Made by a program: the position numbers and the translations under genes. The notes beneath the pieces were generated by a model that saw only the letters and a list, made by a program, of their open reading frames with translations, was not told the origin of the DNA and made no database searches. Of a stretch of DNA of 64,000 nt, positions 38,550 to 47,844 are shown one piece after another. This stretch comes from a virus: the IMG/VR virus record IMGVR_UViG_3300036985_003303, positions 1 through 64,000 of that record; one strand, given 5' to 3'. Each line of letters opens with the position of its first letter. Position 1 is the first letter of the stretch.

Positions 38550-38816
38550 ATGTCAGAACAAACCAACCAAGAAGAACGCGAGTACACTCCACAAGAGATA
38601 CGCGCCATGCAAGAAAAAACACTTGCATATTACAGGAGTCAAGAAAAGGTTCTTGCTACTCAATGTATTGTTGAGGAACTAAAAGCTCGCATTAAAAAAG
38701 CACAATTTGAAGCATTTGATTATTCGCTAAGAATGATGCAAATTAATCAAGCTATGCAGGATGCAGCTGAAGAGGAAGAAAAAGAAGCAAAAGAGTCTGA
38801 AACAAAAGAAGAGTAA
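38550..38816 (+). CDS. Coiled-coil acidic protein
   Basis: 88 residues. Acidic N- and C-termini and a central helix (YYRSQEKVLATQCIVEELKA) with heptads. First gene of the packaging operon. Function unknown; could be a small chaperone or regulator. Confidence 0.7.
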   Translation: MSEQTNQEEREYTPQEIRAMQEKTLAYYRSQEKVLATQCIVEELKARIKKAQFEAFDYSLRMMQINQAMQDAAEEEEKEAKESETKEE

Positions 38817-38818
38817 TC

Positions 38819-39202
38819 ATGGCAAAAGCACTAGTTGTTAACAAGCAAGTGCCGCTATCTTTGATTGAAGTAATTAAGTTTCAAATAAACATGTATTGCT
38901 TCATAAATAAGATTAGGTTAAGTCCGGCACAATTAGATTGTTTGTCTTTATTGGGATTATACGGTGAAATGAACATGTCAGATTTCTGCAATGAAGTTAT
39001 TTCTGAAGAGATCTTTGGCAATGTTCAGACTACAAGAAACTTTATCACAAAGTGTGTAAAAGAAGATTTGGTAACTAGAAGTGGATTAGGAAACAAACTT
39101 GTTACATTAAACAAAGATTTGGAACTATTGACTGAGGGAACTATATTACTTAATTTAAAAGTATATCATCTTGAAACCGACCAAGGGCAAAGAGCTAATT
39201 AA
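38819..39202 (+). CDS. Conserved winged-helix-like protein
   Basis: 127 residues with helices (IKFQINMYCFINKIRLSPAQ, CLSLLGLYGE), a turn and a strand-rich wing (GNKLVTLNKDLELL). Looks like a winged-helix or MarR-like fold. Next to an IHF-like gene; possibly DNA bending or packaging. The 3' end overlaps it by 32 bases. Confidence 0.68.
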   Translation: MAKALVVNKQVPLSLIEVIKFQINMYCFINKIRLSPAQLDCLSLLGLYGEMNMSDFCNEVISEEIFGNVQTTRNFITKCVKEDLVTRSGLGNKLVTLNKDLELLTEGTILLNLKVYHLETDQGQRAN

Positions 39203-39566
39203 AAAAACAGCTCAAGAATTGAATTTACCAGAGGAGATGGTAAAAGATGTTGTTGAGTTTTACTATTCTATAGTAACTAGAAAGATTGAGAATTTAGAAA
39301 GTGCTACAATCTTTTTGCATGGATTAGGTACTCTTAGATTAAGCAGAAGAAAGCTTGAAAAGAATATTGAGAGAATGCAGAAATTATTGGAGAGTAATTC
39401 TCAAGAGGATTTTAAAAAAGTAATTAAGTTCAATCTTTCTAAAACACTATTGGACAGCAAAGTTAAAGGGTTAGAAATGTGTAATGAATACTATAAACCA
39501 TTATATGAAAAGCGTAATAAAAATTTGGAAAGCAAAAGGGCAAATCCTGGAGGGGATCAAGAATAA
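39171..39566 (+). CDS. IHF/HU-family-like DNA-binding protein
   Basis: 131 residues. KELIKKTAQELNLPEEMVKD then VVEFYYSIVTRKI, FLHGLGTLRLSRRKLEKN follow the HU/IHF order (helix pair, then GxGxF strand). The TTG at 39171 is the start in this frame. crAss-like phages carry IHF-like genes by their packaging genes, so context agrees. It should bend DNA, maybe at packaging or late promoters. Confidence 0.75.
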   Translation: MKPTKGKELIKKTAQELNLPEEMVKDVVEFYYSIVTRKIENLESATIFLHGLGTLRLSRRKLEKNIERMQKLLESNSQEDFKKVIKFNLSKTLLDSKVKGLEMCNEYYKPLYEKRNKNLESKRANPGGDQE

Positions 39567-39831
39567 CATTTTCAAAAATGAGCATGTTGAAGAAATTGCC
39601 AAAGAAAGATGGGCTATCTGTGAACAGTGTCCAATAGTAGACAAAGAAGGAGATAAGTGTTTGGTTCCTGGAACCGGCCCATGTTGTGGATCTTGCGGAT
39701 GTAGCATGGGATTAAAACTAAGAGCACTTGGTTCTGATTGTCCAGAAGGTAAATGGGATGCAGTGTTGTCACATGAAGAAAGTTATTTACTACAAAAAAA
39801 ATTAGGAGATGACTCAGAACAAGAAAAGTAG
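39484..39831 (+). CDS. Cysteine-rich zinc-binding protein (DUF6171-like)
   Basis: 115 residues. Two C-x2-C pairs and a compact Cys cluster: CEQCPIVD, CLVPGTGPCCGSCGCSMGLK and DCPEGKW. This resembles small phage zinc-finger proteins beside packaging genes. The 83-base overlap with the IHF-like gene is unusual; the true ATG might be 39505 or later. Likely metal-stabilised. Confidence 0.75.
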   Translation: MNTINHYMKSVIKIWKAKGQILEGIKNNIFKNEHVEEIAKERWAICEQCPIVDKEGDKCLVPGTGPCCGSCGCSMGLKLRALGSDCPEGKWDAVLSHEESYLLQKKLGDDSEQEK

Positions 39832-40114
39832 TTTATATAATGCGGGTATTATGCCAATTGATCCTAGTGATGCACAAGGATTGTGGAGTCAAATAACTCA
39901 AGGTAGTACTATTCCTTATGATCCATACAAGACGGTATCAATTTCTGCAGATGAAAAAGAGTATTTGGAAACTATTGCTCTTGCTGCAGATTTGTTAGCT
40001 GGTGAAGTAATTTCATCTCAAGACTTTTTTAAGTTGAAACTATTACTTAAAAGTGCAGATGAAGAAGTAAGAAACACAGGTATCATATTTTTAAACCAAA
40101 AGGCAAAACTATGA
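39809..40114 (+). CDS. Protein with C-terminal HEAT-like motif
   Basis: 101 residues. The N-terminal half is disordered-looking (Gly/Pro/Asp), the C-terminus is helical with LAGEVISSQDFFKLKLLLKS then ADEEVRNTGIIFLNQKAKL: a copy of the recurrent S-x-D-E-E motif, and the most HEAT-like (ADEEVRNTG). Overlaps both neighbours. Unknown. Confidence 0.72.
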   Translation: MTQNKKSSLYNAGIMPIDPSDAQGLWSQITQGSTIPYDPYKTVSISADEKEYLETIALAADLLAGEVISSQDFFKLKLLLKSADEEVRNTGIIFLNQKAKL

Positions 40115-40950
40115 GTGTAAAATTTTATGCCGATGAACACAAATACATCAGTATTGATGAAAGAGATCCAATTGATTGGATAAGTGTGACAAGGTTGATT
40201 CATTACTTTAAAGAACCATTTGATACAATCAAAATGGCTGAGGCTTGTTCTAAAGGAAAGAATCCCAAGTATAACAAAATGACTCCTGAAGAAATTATTA
40301 AACTGTGGGAATCTGAAAATAAAAGAGCTGTTAACTTAGGTTCATGGTATCATGACCAAAGAGAAAAAGACGTTCTTGCTTGCAACACAATTACAAGAAA
40401 AGGAAAAGAGTTAACAATCATAAATCCTTTGATGGATGGATTAGTTAAACTTGCACCAGAACAACAATTAGTTGATGGTATTTATCCTGAGCATTTGGTT
40501 TATTTAAAATCGGCAGGTGTTTGTGGACAAGCAGATAGAATTGAAGTTGTAGATGAATTGATTGATGTCTATGACTACAAAACAAACAAAGAAATCAAAC
40601 TTCAAGGATTTACAGACAGGTTAGGTAAAAGTAAAAAACTACTTGGGCCACTTTCTCATTTGGATGAATGTAACTACAATGAATATGCTTTACAGTTAAG
40701 TACCTACATGTACATAATGTTGAAGCATAACTTTAATTTGAAACCAGGTAAAATCCAACTAGATCACATTGAATTTGAGATTGATCACTTGGATAAAAAT
40801 GGCTATCCTGTTGTTGCTACAGATGCTATGGGTGATCCGCTAGTAAAAAGTGTAGTACCGTATGAATTACCCTACATGAAAAAAGAAGTGATTGCTATGT
40901 TTAAGTATGTTCAAGAACACAGAGAAAAAATATTAAACCATGGCCATTAA
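40111..40950 (+). CDS. PD-(D/E)XK nuclease of the packaging module
   Basis: 279 residues. GSWYHDQRE (conserved H), YPEHLVY (Glu), CGQADRIEV (Asp) and VYDYKTNKE (D-x-K). This is a PD-(D/E)XK fold different from the recombination nuclease at 4695-5720. A matching nuclease next to the terminase gene is known in crAss-like phages. Possible resolvase or packaging-linked nuclease. Confidence 0.85.
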   Translation: MSVKFYADEHKYISIDERDPIDWISVTRLIHYFKEPFDTIKMAEACSKGKNPKYNKMTPEEIIKLWESENKRAVNLGSWYHDQREKDVLACNTITRKGKELTIINPLMDGLVKLAPEQQLVDGIYPEHLVYLKSAGVCGQADRIEVVDELIDVYDYKTNKEIKLQGFTDRLGKSKKLLGPLSHLDECNYNEYALQLSTYMYIMLKHNFNLKPGKIQLDHIEFEIDHLDKNGYPVVATDAMGDPLVKSVVPYELPYMKKEVIAMFKYVQEHREKILNHGH

Positions 40951-41452
40951 ACTATTTGATGCAATAAATGGTAAAGTAGTTCCAACGGAACACTGCCAAA
41001 CTATTCCTTTCTTGAGAAGGATAATGGAAGAATATCCAGATAATCATTTAGAGATTTATGCTTACTTATTTTACATGAGTTGCAGGAGTTCTGAAAATCC
41101 ATATTTTAACCGACCTCAAGATGAAGTGCAAGATGAAATTCTTTCAGATTTAAATCCTAACTTTGATCCAGAAGATAGACTTATTCGTATGGCACTGGAT
41201 AGATGCAAAGACATGTATGAAACGCCAACCATTCGTGCTTACAATGGTATTTCTAACATGCTAGAAAAGTTAGCGTTTTATATGAACACTCAAACCATTA
41301 CAGATGGTAGAGATGGAAATATTACAGCTATTGTGAGTGCTGCAAAAAACTTTGATGCCATTCGTAAATCATTTAAAGGAGTGGCAAAAGATTTGGAAGA
41401 AGAACAATCATCAAGAGCCAGAGGTGGACAAAAACTAAGTTACGATGACTAA
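40940..41452 (+). CDS. Possible terminase small subunit
   Basis: 170 residues, helical, with a C-terminal basic end (RARGGQKLSYDD). Directly upstream of TerL with eight-base overlap, the usual place for TerS. No obvious HTH. I cannot confirm the function from sequence alone. Confidence 0.6.
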   Translation: MAIKLFDAINGKVVPTEHCQTIPFLRRIMEEYPDNHLEIYAYLFYMSCRSSENPYFNRPQDEVQDEILSDLNPNFDPEDRLIRMALDRCKDMYETPTIRAYNGISNMLEKLAFYMNTQTITDGRDGNITAIVSAAKNFDAIRKSFKGVAKDLEEEQSSRARGGQKLSYDD

Positions 41453-43670
41453 TGATGACCTAGGGGAGTTCCATCAAGATATACCTCTTTGGGACAATGG
41501 TGTTTGGACAACTTATAGTTTTCCAAGCAGACTTGATATGGCTACAACTTTAGAAGCAGATTATTTTAAAGAACCTGGTCAATATGATTTTGATGAAATA
41601 GTTCATGAGTTCCAAAAGCAAGGACTCAAATTTAAAAAAGTGAGTTATTTCTGTGATGCCGCAGATGGCACTAAAGACTTTATTGACTATTGGGATGATC
41701 AAAAATTAAAATGCAGAAAAGGAGTTTTGTTTTGGAAAGGTGATAAAAAGTATTACCTGCCGCGTGATTACTATTTCTGGATTAATTTTTTGCCAATCAT
41801 TGATAAAGTAAAAAGAAAAACAGATTTTCCAGACATACATGATGCGCAATATCACATGTCACTTTATGAAGCAATTGGAGAATTGTTTTATTTGCATGGA
41901 ATTATCTTAAAGAAAAGACAGTTTGGATCTTCATTCTACCATGGAGCCAAACTAGTAAATGTACTATGGTTTGAGTATGGACCAGTTCTTAAAATCGGTT
42001 CTTCATTAAGTGCTTATGTAACGGGGGTGAATGGTACTTGGAAAATGATCAATGAGTACAAAAACTTTTTGAATCAACATACTGCCTGGTACCGACCAAT
42101 GAATCCGTCAGGTGTCGGTGAGTGGCAACAGAAAATTGAGTATGTTGAAAATGGTAGAAAAACAGAAAGAGGTAGAAAAGGAGTTCTTCAAGCGTTGTCA
42201 TTTGAGCAATCAGATACAGCCGGTGTAGGGGGACTTTGTACTTTGTTCTTTTATGAAGAAGCAGGAATTGCCAAATCCATGGATAAAACATACGAGTTCA
42301 TGCTTCCTGCATTACAAGCCGGTGAAATTACTACAGGTTATTTTATTGCATCTGGAACCGTAGGTGATTTGAAACAGTGTGAACCTTTGCGTAAATACAT
42401 GCATAAAGCCAAGGGAAATGGATTCTATGAAGTAAAGAATAAATGGGCCGATCCAAAAGGAACAGTTCTTACCACAGGATTGTTTATTCCAGAACAATGG
42501 TCAATGCCTCCATACATTGATGAGTTTGGTAATTCTAAAGTAGAAGAAGCATTAGAAGCATTAATTGAGTTAAAGAAACAGTGGAAAAAAGATTTAGATC
42601 CAGAAACATATCAGATCCGTTGTTCTCAGCGACCAACTAACATGGAAGAAGCATTTGCCTTTAGAGGTGAAAGTATATTTCCATTGGAACTGGTTAAGTC
42701 ACACAAACGTGATATTGAAGAAGGTGATTATCCTTATTCTTGTTACAACTTAGCTTATGATAACAAAGGTGAGATTGTTGCATCACCTACAACCAAGAAA
42801 CCAATACTGATTTTTCCTACAGATAAAAGCGCAGAAGATAAATCTGGCGCAATACAAGTATGGGAAGAGCCAGATGAAGAAAAGGATTTTTGCACCACAT
42901 ATTTTGCATCTGTGGATCCCGTGTCTGAGGGAAAAACAGTAACCTCAGATTCACTTTGTTCTATTCATGTTTACAAGAATCCAATACAAGTACAAAGGGT
43001 ATTGGCTAATGGGGAAGTGGAAACATTCATTGAAGGAGATAAAATTGTAGCAGCCTGGACCGGCAGGTATGATGACATCAACAAAACACATGAAAGATTA
43101 GAACTTATCATTGAGTGGTATCAAGCATGGACAGTTGTTGAGAACAACGTGCCTCTATTTATACAATACATGCAGTTTAAGCGCAAGCAAAAGTATTTAG
43201 TGCCCTCTTCTCAAATAGTTTTTTCTAAAGAAGTACAGCAGTCTAAAACTCAATTCCAACAATATGGTTGGCGAAATGTTTCCACCATATTTAAGACTGT
43301 AATGTTGAGTTATTTAATTGAGTACCTTAGAGAAGAACTTGATGTGGAAACAGATGAAGACGGGAAGATCTATAAGAAGCATTATGGTATATCCAGAATC
43401 CCTGATTACATGGCCATGGTTGAGATGGAACACTACCAACCTGGAGTCAATGTGGATAGATTAATTTCTTTGGGAGCTTTGATTACATTTGTAAAAATAC
43501 AAGAAGCAAGCAGAGGTTTGAAGAAAAGAGTTGAATATGATAATGAAGAAGATTTGGAAAAGTCAGAAAATTTGTATAAATTAAATAGGAGTCCTTATAG
43601 ACATCTTGGATCAAGCAGTGAATCTTTAAGTATGAAGAAACCGCGCAATCCATTTAAAAACTTTAGATAA
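41445..43670 (+). CDS. Terminase large subunit
   Basis: 741 residues. ATPase: Walker A-like KKRQFGSSFYHG (156-167, in place of GKT), Walker B TLFFYEEAG (266-274). C-terminal RNase H-like nuclease: ASVDPVSEG (Asp 491) and TVVENN (Glu 566). N-terminal ~100 residues precede the ATPase. Length and layout fit large Bacteroidota-phage TerL. It cuts and translocates DNA into the prohead through the portal, encoded next. Confidence 0.92.
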   Translation: MTNDDLGEFHQDIPLWDNGVWTTYSFPSRLDMATTLEADYFKEPGQYDFDEIVHEFQKQGLKFKKVSYFCDAADGTKDFIDYWDDQKLKCRKGVLFWKGDKKYYLPRDYYFWINFLPIIDKVKRKTDFPDIHDAQYHMSLYEAIGELFYLHGIILKKRQFGSSFYHGAKLVNVLWFEYGPVLKIGSSLSAYVTGVNGTWKMINEYKNFLNQHTAWYRPMNPSGVGEWQQKIEYVENGRKTERGRKGVLQALSFEQSDTAGVGGLCTLFFYEEAGIAKSMDKTYEFMLPALQAGEITTGYFIASGTVGDLKQCEPLRKYMHKAKGNGFYEVKNKWADPKGTVLTTGLFIPEQWSMPPYIDEFGNSKVEEALEALIELKKQWKKDLDPETYQIRCSQRPTNMEEAFAFRGESIFPLELVKSHKRDIEEGDYPYSCYNLAYDNKGEIVASPTTKKPILIFPTDKSAEDKSGAIQVWEEPDEEKDFCTTYFASVDPVSEGKTVTSDSLCSIHVYKNPIQVQRVLANGEVETFIEGDKIVAAWTGRYDDINKTHERLELIIEWYQAWTVVENNVPLFIQYMQFKRKQKYLVPSSQIVFSKEVQQSKTQFQQYGWRNVSTIFKTVMLSYLIEYLREELDVETDEDGKIYKKHYGISRIPDYMAMVEMEHYQPGVNVDRLISLGALITFVKIQEASRGLKKRVEYDNEEDLEKSENLYKLNRSPYRHLGSSSESLSMKKPRNPFKNFR

Positions 43671-46405
43671 TGGAAATATTAAATGCAATAGACTTAAAAA
43701 AGGGCAAGAAAACCAAGAAAAATAGATTTGGTGTTTTTACCCAGCCCATTCAATTTGTACCATCAGATGAAAAAGATGATGAGTGGTCAAAATGGAATAT
43801 TGATTGGTTAGAGTGGCAGGGCATTAAGCAGATTGGTTCTAAAGCCAGACGCATAATGAAGAATTATAAACTTGCTAAAGGTGTAATTGATAAAACAGAT
43901 TATCTTCCGGATGTAGAGAATGATATGACAGAGATGCTTGAAACTCTTACTGAAGGACAAAATGAAGCATTGGAGTTAAAGTTTTATCCAATCATTCCTA
44001 ATCTTGTAAACACTTTAGTTTCTGAGTTTGCAAAAAGAAATACCAAAGTAGATTACCGTGCTATTGATGAGTATTCATACAATGAAGTCATGGATAAAAA
44101 AACCGAAGCTATTAGTAAAGTTTTAGTTGAGTATGCTCAGCAAAAACTTATTGCTAAAATGGTTGAAATGGGATTGGATCCAAACTCAGAAGAAGCACAA
44201 CAACAATTAAATCCTGAAGCATTAAAAAAACTTCCAGAGATTGAAGATTTTTATTCTAAAAAATATCAGACACTTGCTGAAAAATGGGCGGTAAAACAAC
44301 ATGCAATTGATGTAAACCGTTTTAAAATGGATGAGATGGAAGAAATTGCTTTCAGAGATTCATTAATTACAGACAGTGAATTTTGGCATTTTAAAATGCT
44401 AGAAGATGATTACAATATTGAATTATTAAACCCCGCACTTTCATTTTACCATAAGTCACCAAATGTACATTACATTTCTCAAGGTAACTGGGCGGGATGG
44501 ATTGACATGCTTACTATTGCAGATGTTGTAGATAAGTATGGTTACTTAATGACTGCTGAACAATTAGAATCACTTGAACTATTGCATCCAGCACGTTCAG
44601 CTAGACACATGATTGATGGTATTCCAAATGATGGTTCATTGTACAATACGGATGATACTTATGAATCTAACAGAAGATCTGGTGTAGATATGCGTAGACA
44701 TTTAGCATTTGTAGAAAACGCACATGATCCTCATGATGTTGTATCCTACATTGTTGGACAAAGTGAACATGCTGGGAATTTACATACTGTTGAATTGTTG
44801 CGCGTGTCTACATCTTATTGGAAAACTCAAAGACGCGTTGGTCAATTGACTAAAATTGATGAAGATGGTGCAGTTATTACAGAAATTATAGATGAGAACT
44901 ATGTAGTAACTACAAAGCCTGTTTACAACAAAGTATTTGAGAAAAAAGAAACTGGGGATAATTTAGTTTTTGGTGATCACATAGATTGGTTTTGGGTTAA
45001 TCAAGTATGGGGTGGAGTTAAAATTGGAAACAATAGAACCATCTTTAATACAGAAACTGACACAGATTTTGATCCAATCTATTTAGGAATTGATAGAGAT
45101 AAACCAGGCCCACTCAAATTCCAATTCCGTGGAGATAAAACTATGTATGGAGCCAAACTTCCAATTGAAGGAAGAGTGTTCTCTGATAGAAATACTAAGT
45201 CCACATCATTTGTTGATTTGCTAAAGCCCTCACAAATTGGATACAATATCTGTAACAATCAAATAGCAGATATTCTTGTAGATGAATTAGGTTCTGTAAT
45301 TGTACTTGACCAGAATGCAATTCCAAAACATTCAATGGGCGAAGACTGGGGTAAAAACAATCTTGCAAAGGCGTATGTAGCTATGAAAGATTTCTCAATG
45401 CTCCCATTAGATCCAAGTATTGCTAATACGGAAAGTGCTACAAACTTTCAGCATTATCAAGTTTTAAATCTTGAACAATCAAATAGGTTGATGTCAAGAA
45501 TCCAATTGGCTAATTACTTTAAAGCACAGGCCATGGAAGTTGTTGGTTTAAATCCACAGCGAATGGGACAACAGCTTGGACAAATAAATACAGCAACAGG
45601 AATTGAACAAGCAATGTCTGGTTCTTATGCTCAAACTGAAACTTACTTTATTCAACACAGTGATCACTTAATGCCGCGTGTACATCAAATGAGAACAGAC
45701 CTCGCACAGTTTTATCATTCAACAAAACCATCAGTTAGATTGCAAGGAATGATTTCTCCAGATGAAAGAACAAACTTTGAGATCAATGGTACAGATTTAC
45801 TATTAGTTGATTTAAATGTATTCTGTTTAACCAATGCGACTAATAGAAATACGCTTGAGCAATTAAAGCAAGTCTTTATGAGCAATAACACAACTGGTGC
45901 ATCTGTTTATGATTTAGGAGAATTAATGCAATCTGATTCAATTGGTTCACTGAATACTATTCTTAAAGGTATTGAAACTAAATCTGAAGAAAGAAGAAAA
46001 GAAGAAATGCAATCTGCACAGCAACAACAAGAAGCTGAAATTCAAGCTAGACAACAAGAAAAACAAATGGAAATGGATCATGAATCTCGCGAAAAAGAAA
46101 AAGATCGCAGATCTAGATTACTTGAAGCAGAAATCAAAGCAGCTGGTTATGGTGCTATGCAAGATGTCAATAAAAATAATCAATCTGATTTCCAAGATGT
46201 ATTGAAAGATGTTAGAGAATCTGAACAATATGCTGATACTATGAACTTTAACAAAGAAAAGGAATCTAATAAAAAAGATGTCCATCAGCAAAAGTTAGAC
46301 TTGGACAGAGAAAAAATGGTAAATGAATCAAGAAACAAACAAGTTGAATTAGCTATTGCTCAGGAAAATAAAAACAAGTTTGACCAGAAAAAACCTAGCA
46401 AATAA
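43670..46405 (+). CDS. Portal protein
   Basis: 911 residues, between TerL and the scaffold-like gene. N-terminal domain with SKWNIDWLEWQGIKQIGSKA, core region with repeated aromatic and Gly-Asp segments, and a long C-terminal charged helix (residues ~770-900; Gln/Lys/Glu repeats, REKEKDRRSRLLEAEIKAAG). Size and position are those of large portals (podovirus type). The stop overlaps TerL's start frame (ATG at 43670 on TerL's last base). Confidence 0.88.
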   Translation: MEILNAIDLKKGKKTKKNRFGVFTQPIQFVPSDEKDDEWSKWNIDWLEWQGIKQIGSKARRIMKNYKLAKGVIDKTDYLPDVENDMTEMLETLTEGQNEALELKFYPIIPNLVNTLVSEFAKRNTKVDYRAIDEYSYNEVMDKKTEAISKVLVEYAQQKLIAKMVEMGLDPNSEEAQQQLNPEALKKLPEIEDFYSKKYQTLAEKWAVKQHAIDVNRFKMDEMEEIAFRDSLITDSEFWHFKMLEDDYNIELLNPALSFYHKSPNVHYISQGNWAGWIDMLTIADVVDKYGYLMTAEQLESLELLHPARSARHMIDGIPNDGSLYNTDDTYESNRRSGVDMRRHLAFVENAHDPHDVVSYIVGQSEHAGNLHTVELLRVSTSYWKTQRRVGQLTKIDEDGAVITEIIDENYVVTTKPVYNKVFEKKETGDNLVFGDHIDWFWVNQVWGGVKIGNNRTIFNTETDTDFDPIYLGIDRDKPGPLKFQFRGDKTMYGAKLPIEGRVFSDRNTKSTSFVDLLKPSQIGYNICNNQIADILVDELGSVIVLDQNAIPKHSMGEDWGKNNLAKAYVAMKDFSMLPLDPSIANTESATNFQHYQVLNLEQSNRLMSRIQLANYFKAQAMEVVGLNPQRMGQQLGQINTATGIEQAMSGSYAQTETYFIQHSDHLMPRVHQMRTDLAQFYHSTKPSVRLQGMISPDERTNFEINGTDLLLVDLNVFCLTNATNRNTLEQLKQVFMSNNTTGASVYDLGELMQSDSIGSLNTILKGIETKSEERRKEEMQSAQQQQEAEIQARQQEKQMEMDHESREKEKDRRSRLLEAEIKAAGYGAMQDVNKNNQSDFQDVLKDVRESEQYADTMNFNKEKESNKKDVHQQKLDLDREKMVNESRNKQVELAIAQENKNKFDQKKPSK

Positions 46406-46488
46406 GATAATTATATGTTTTAACTATAGTATGGAAAAAACTTTTCAGTTAATCAAAAATAGTTAAACATATATTGTTTACAATTGAA

Positions 46489-46513
46489 TAAATTTGCTTA
46501 TATTATTTATAGT
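46489..46513 (+). promoter_or_regulatory. Late promoter
   Basis: TAAATTTG (46489-46496) then CTTATATTATTTATAGT. Shares the AATAGTTAAACAT word (46458-46470) with the 38521 promoter. Drives scaffold and capsid genes. Confidence 0.65.
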
Positions 46514-46533
46514 CAGAACTAAAACCAACAAAG

Positions 46534-47814
46534 ATGACAGAAGAAGAAAAAGCAGCTCAAGCAGCTGCACAAAACTCTGCTACAACGGTAGCAGAGGTTG
46601 ATTTTGATAACCTGGATGATTTACTTGGAATCCCATCAGCGAGTTCAGTTATTGCTCCTGCAGAGTCCAAAAATTCAGTGTTAAAATCAGATAAAGTTGA
46701 CATATCGTTCCTAGACAAAATTGGTGATGATGATACAGAATCATTAAAAGATCCGGAGATTGCTAAAGCTGCTGTGTCTGCACTTGTTGATGATGAATTT
46801 ACTGGAGGCCCTAGTGATGCAGCTGATGCAGCTGAAGAAAAGGATAAAGGTGGAAGACCGCGTTTGACAAAGGATGCAATGATTGAAGCAGCAACTAGGT
46901 TAATTGACAAAGGAGTTCTTCAACCATTTGATGACGGAAAAGCACTTACTGATTATACAGTAGATGATTTTGAAGAACTTATTCAAGCAAACATTGATTC
47001 ACAAACAAGTGAAGTTGCACAAAATGCACCGGTTCAATTGTTTCAACAGTTGCCAGAAGAAGTTCAAGCTGTTATTCATTATGCATTGAATGGCGGTCAA
47101 GACATCAAATCAGTATTTAGTCAATTAGCTAAAGCACAAGAAACATTTGATTTGGATACTGCAAATGAGCACGACCAAGAAAGTATTGCTAGACAATACT
47201 TAAATCTTTCTGGCTTTGGTTCTGTAGAAGAAGTTGAAGATGAAATCAATGTTCTTAAAGATCGCGGAGATTTGCAAAAATATGCTGAAAGGTATAAACC
47301 AAAATTGGATGCAAGACAAGCTGAGGTAATTGAAAAAAGATTGAAAGATCAACAATCAGCTCAAGTCCGTAAAAATGACATGGAAAAAAGATACCATGAT
47401 GTTGTTTACAATACTTTAAACAACAACAACTTAAATGGTATTCCATTAAATAACAAAGTTCAAACCATGTTGTACTATGGTCTTACAGACGCTACTAAGT
47501 ATCAAGACTCAAAAGGTAATGCTACAAATGCATTAGGATACTTACTAGAGCAACATCAGTTTGGAGAAAAGGCAAATCCGTCATTGGTGGCTGAAGCATT
47601 ATGGTTACTTGCTGATCCGGTTAATTACCGTAACTCAGTAAAACAACTTGGTGCTAATGTAGCAAATTCAAATACGGTAAGGGCTTTAAGAACAGAAGAA
47701 GCTTCAAGAAATACATCATCAACTGGAATCGGGGAACAAAACACAAGTGCTAGTAGAGTGTCTAACAAAAGAGAGCCAATTAAAAGGCAAGGTAAGACAC
47801 TATTTTCTAGATAA
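46534..47814 (+). CDS. Capsid scaffold-like protein
   Basis: 426 residues: disordered acidic N-terminus, helix-rich centre with few aromatics, Gln/Asn-rich middle and a basic C-terminal tail ending LFSR. Location between portal and major capsid protein and composition fit a scaffold or assembly protein. No protease motif seen. Confidence 0.78.
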   Translation: MTEEEKAAQAAAQNSATTVAEVDFDNLDDLLGIPSASSVIAPAESKNSVLKSDKVDISFLDKIGDDDTESLKDPEIAKAAVSALVDDEFTGGPSDAADAAEEKDKGGRPRLTKDAMIEAATRLIDKGVLQPFDDGKALTDYTVDDFEELIQANIDSQTSEVAQNAPVQLFQQLPEEVQAVIHYALNGGQDIKSVFSQLAKAQETFDLDTANEHDQESIARQYLNLSGFGSVEEVEDEINVLKDRGDLQKYAERYKPKLDARQAEVIEKRLKDQQSAQVRKNDMEKRYHDVVYNTLNNNNLNGIPLNNKVQTMLYYGLTDATKYQDSKGNATNALGYLLEQHQFGEKANPSLVAEALWLLADPVNYRNSVKQLGANVANSNTVRALRTEEASRNTSSTGIGEQNTSASRVSNKREPIKRQGKTLFSR

Positions 47815-47844
47815 TTAAATAGTAAACAATAAACAAATATAAAA

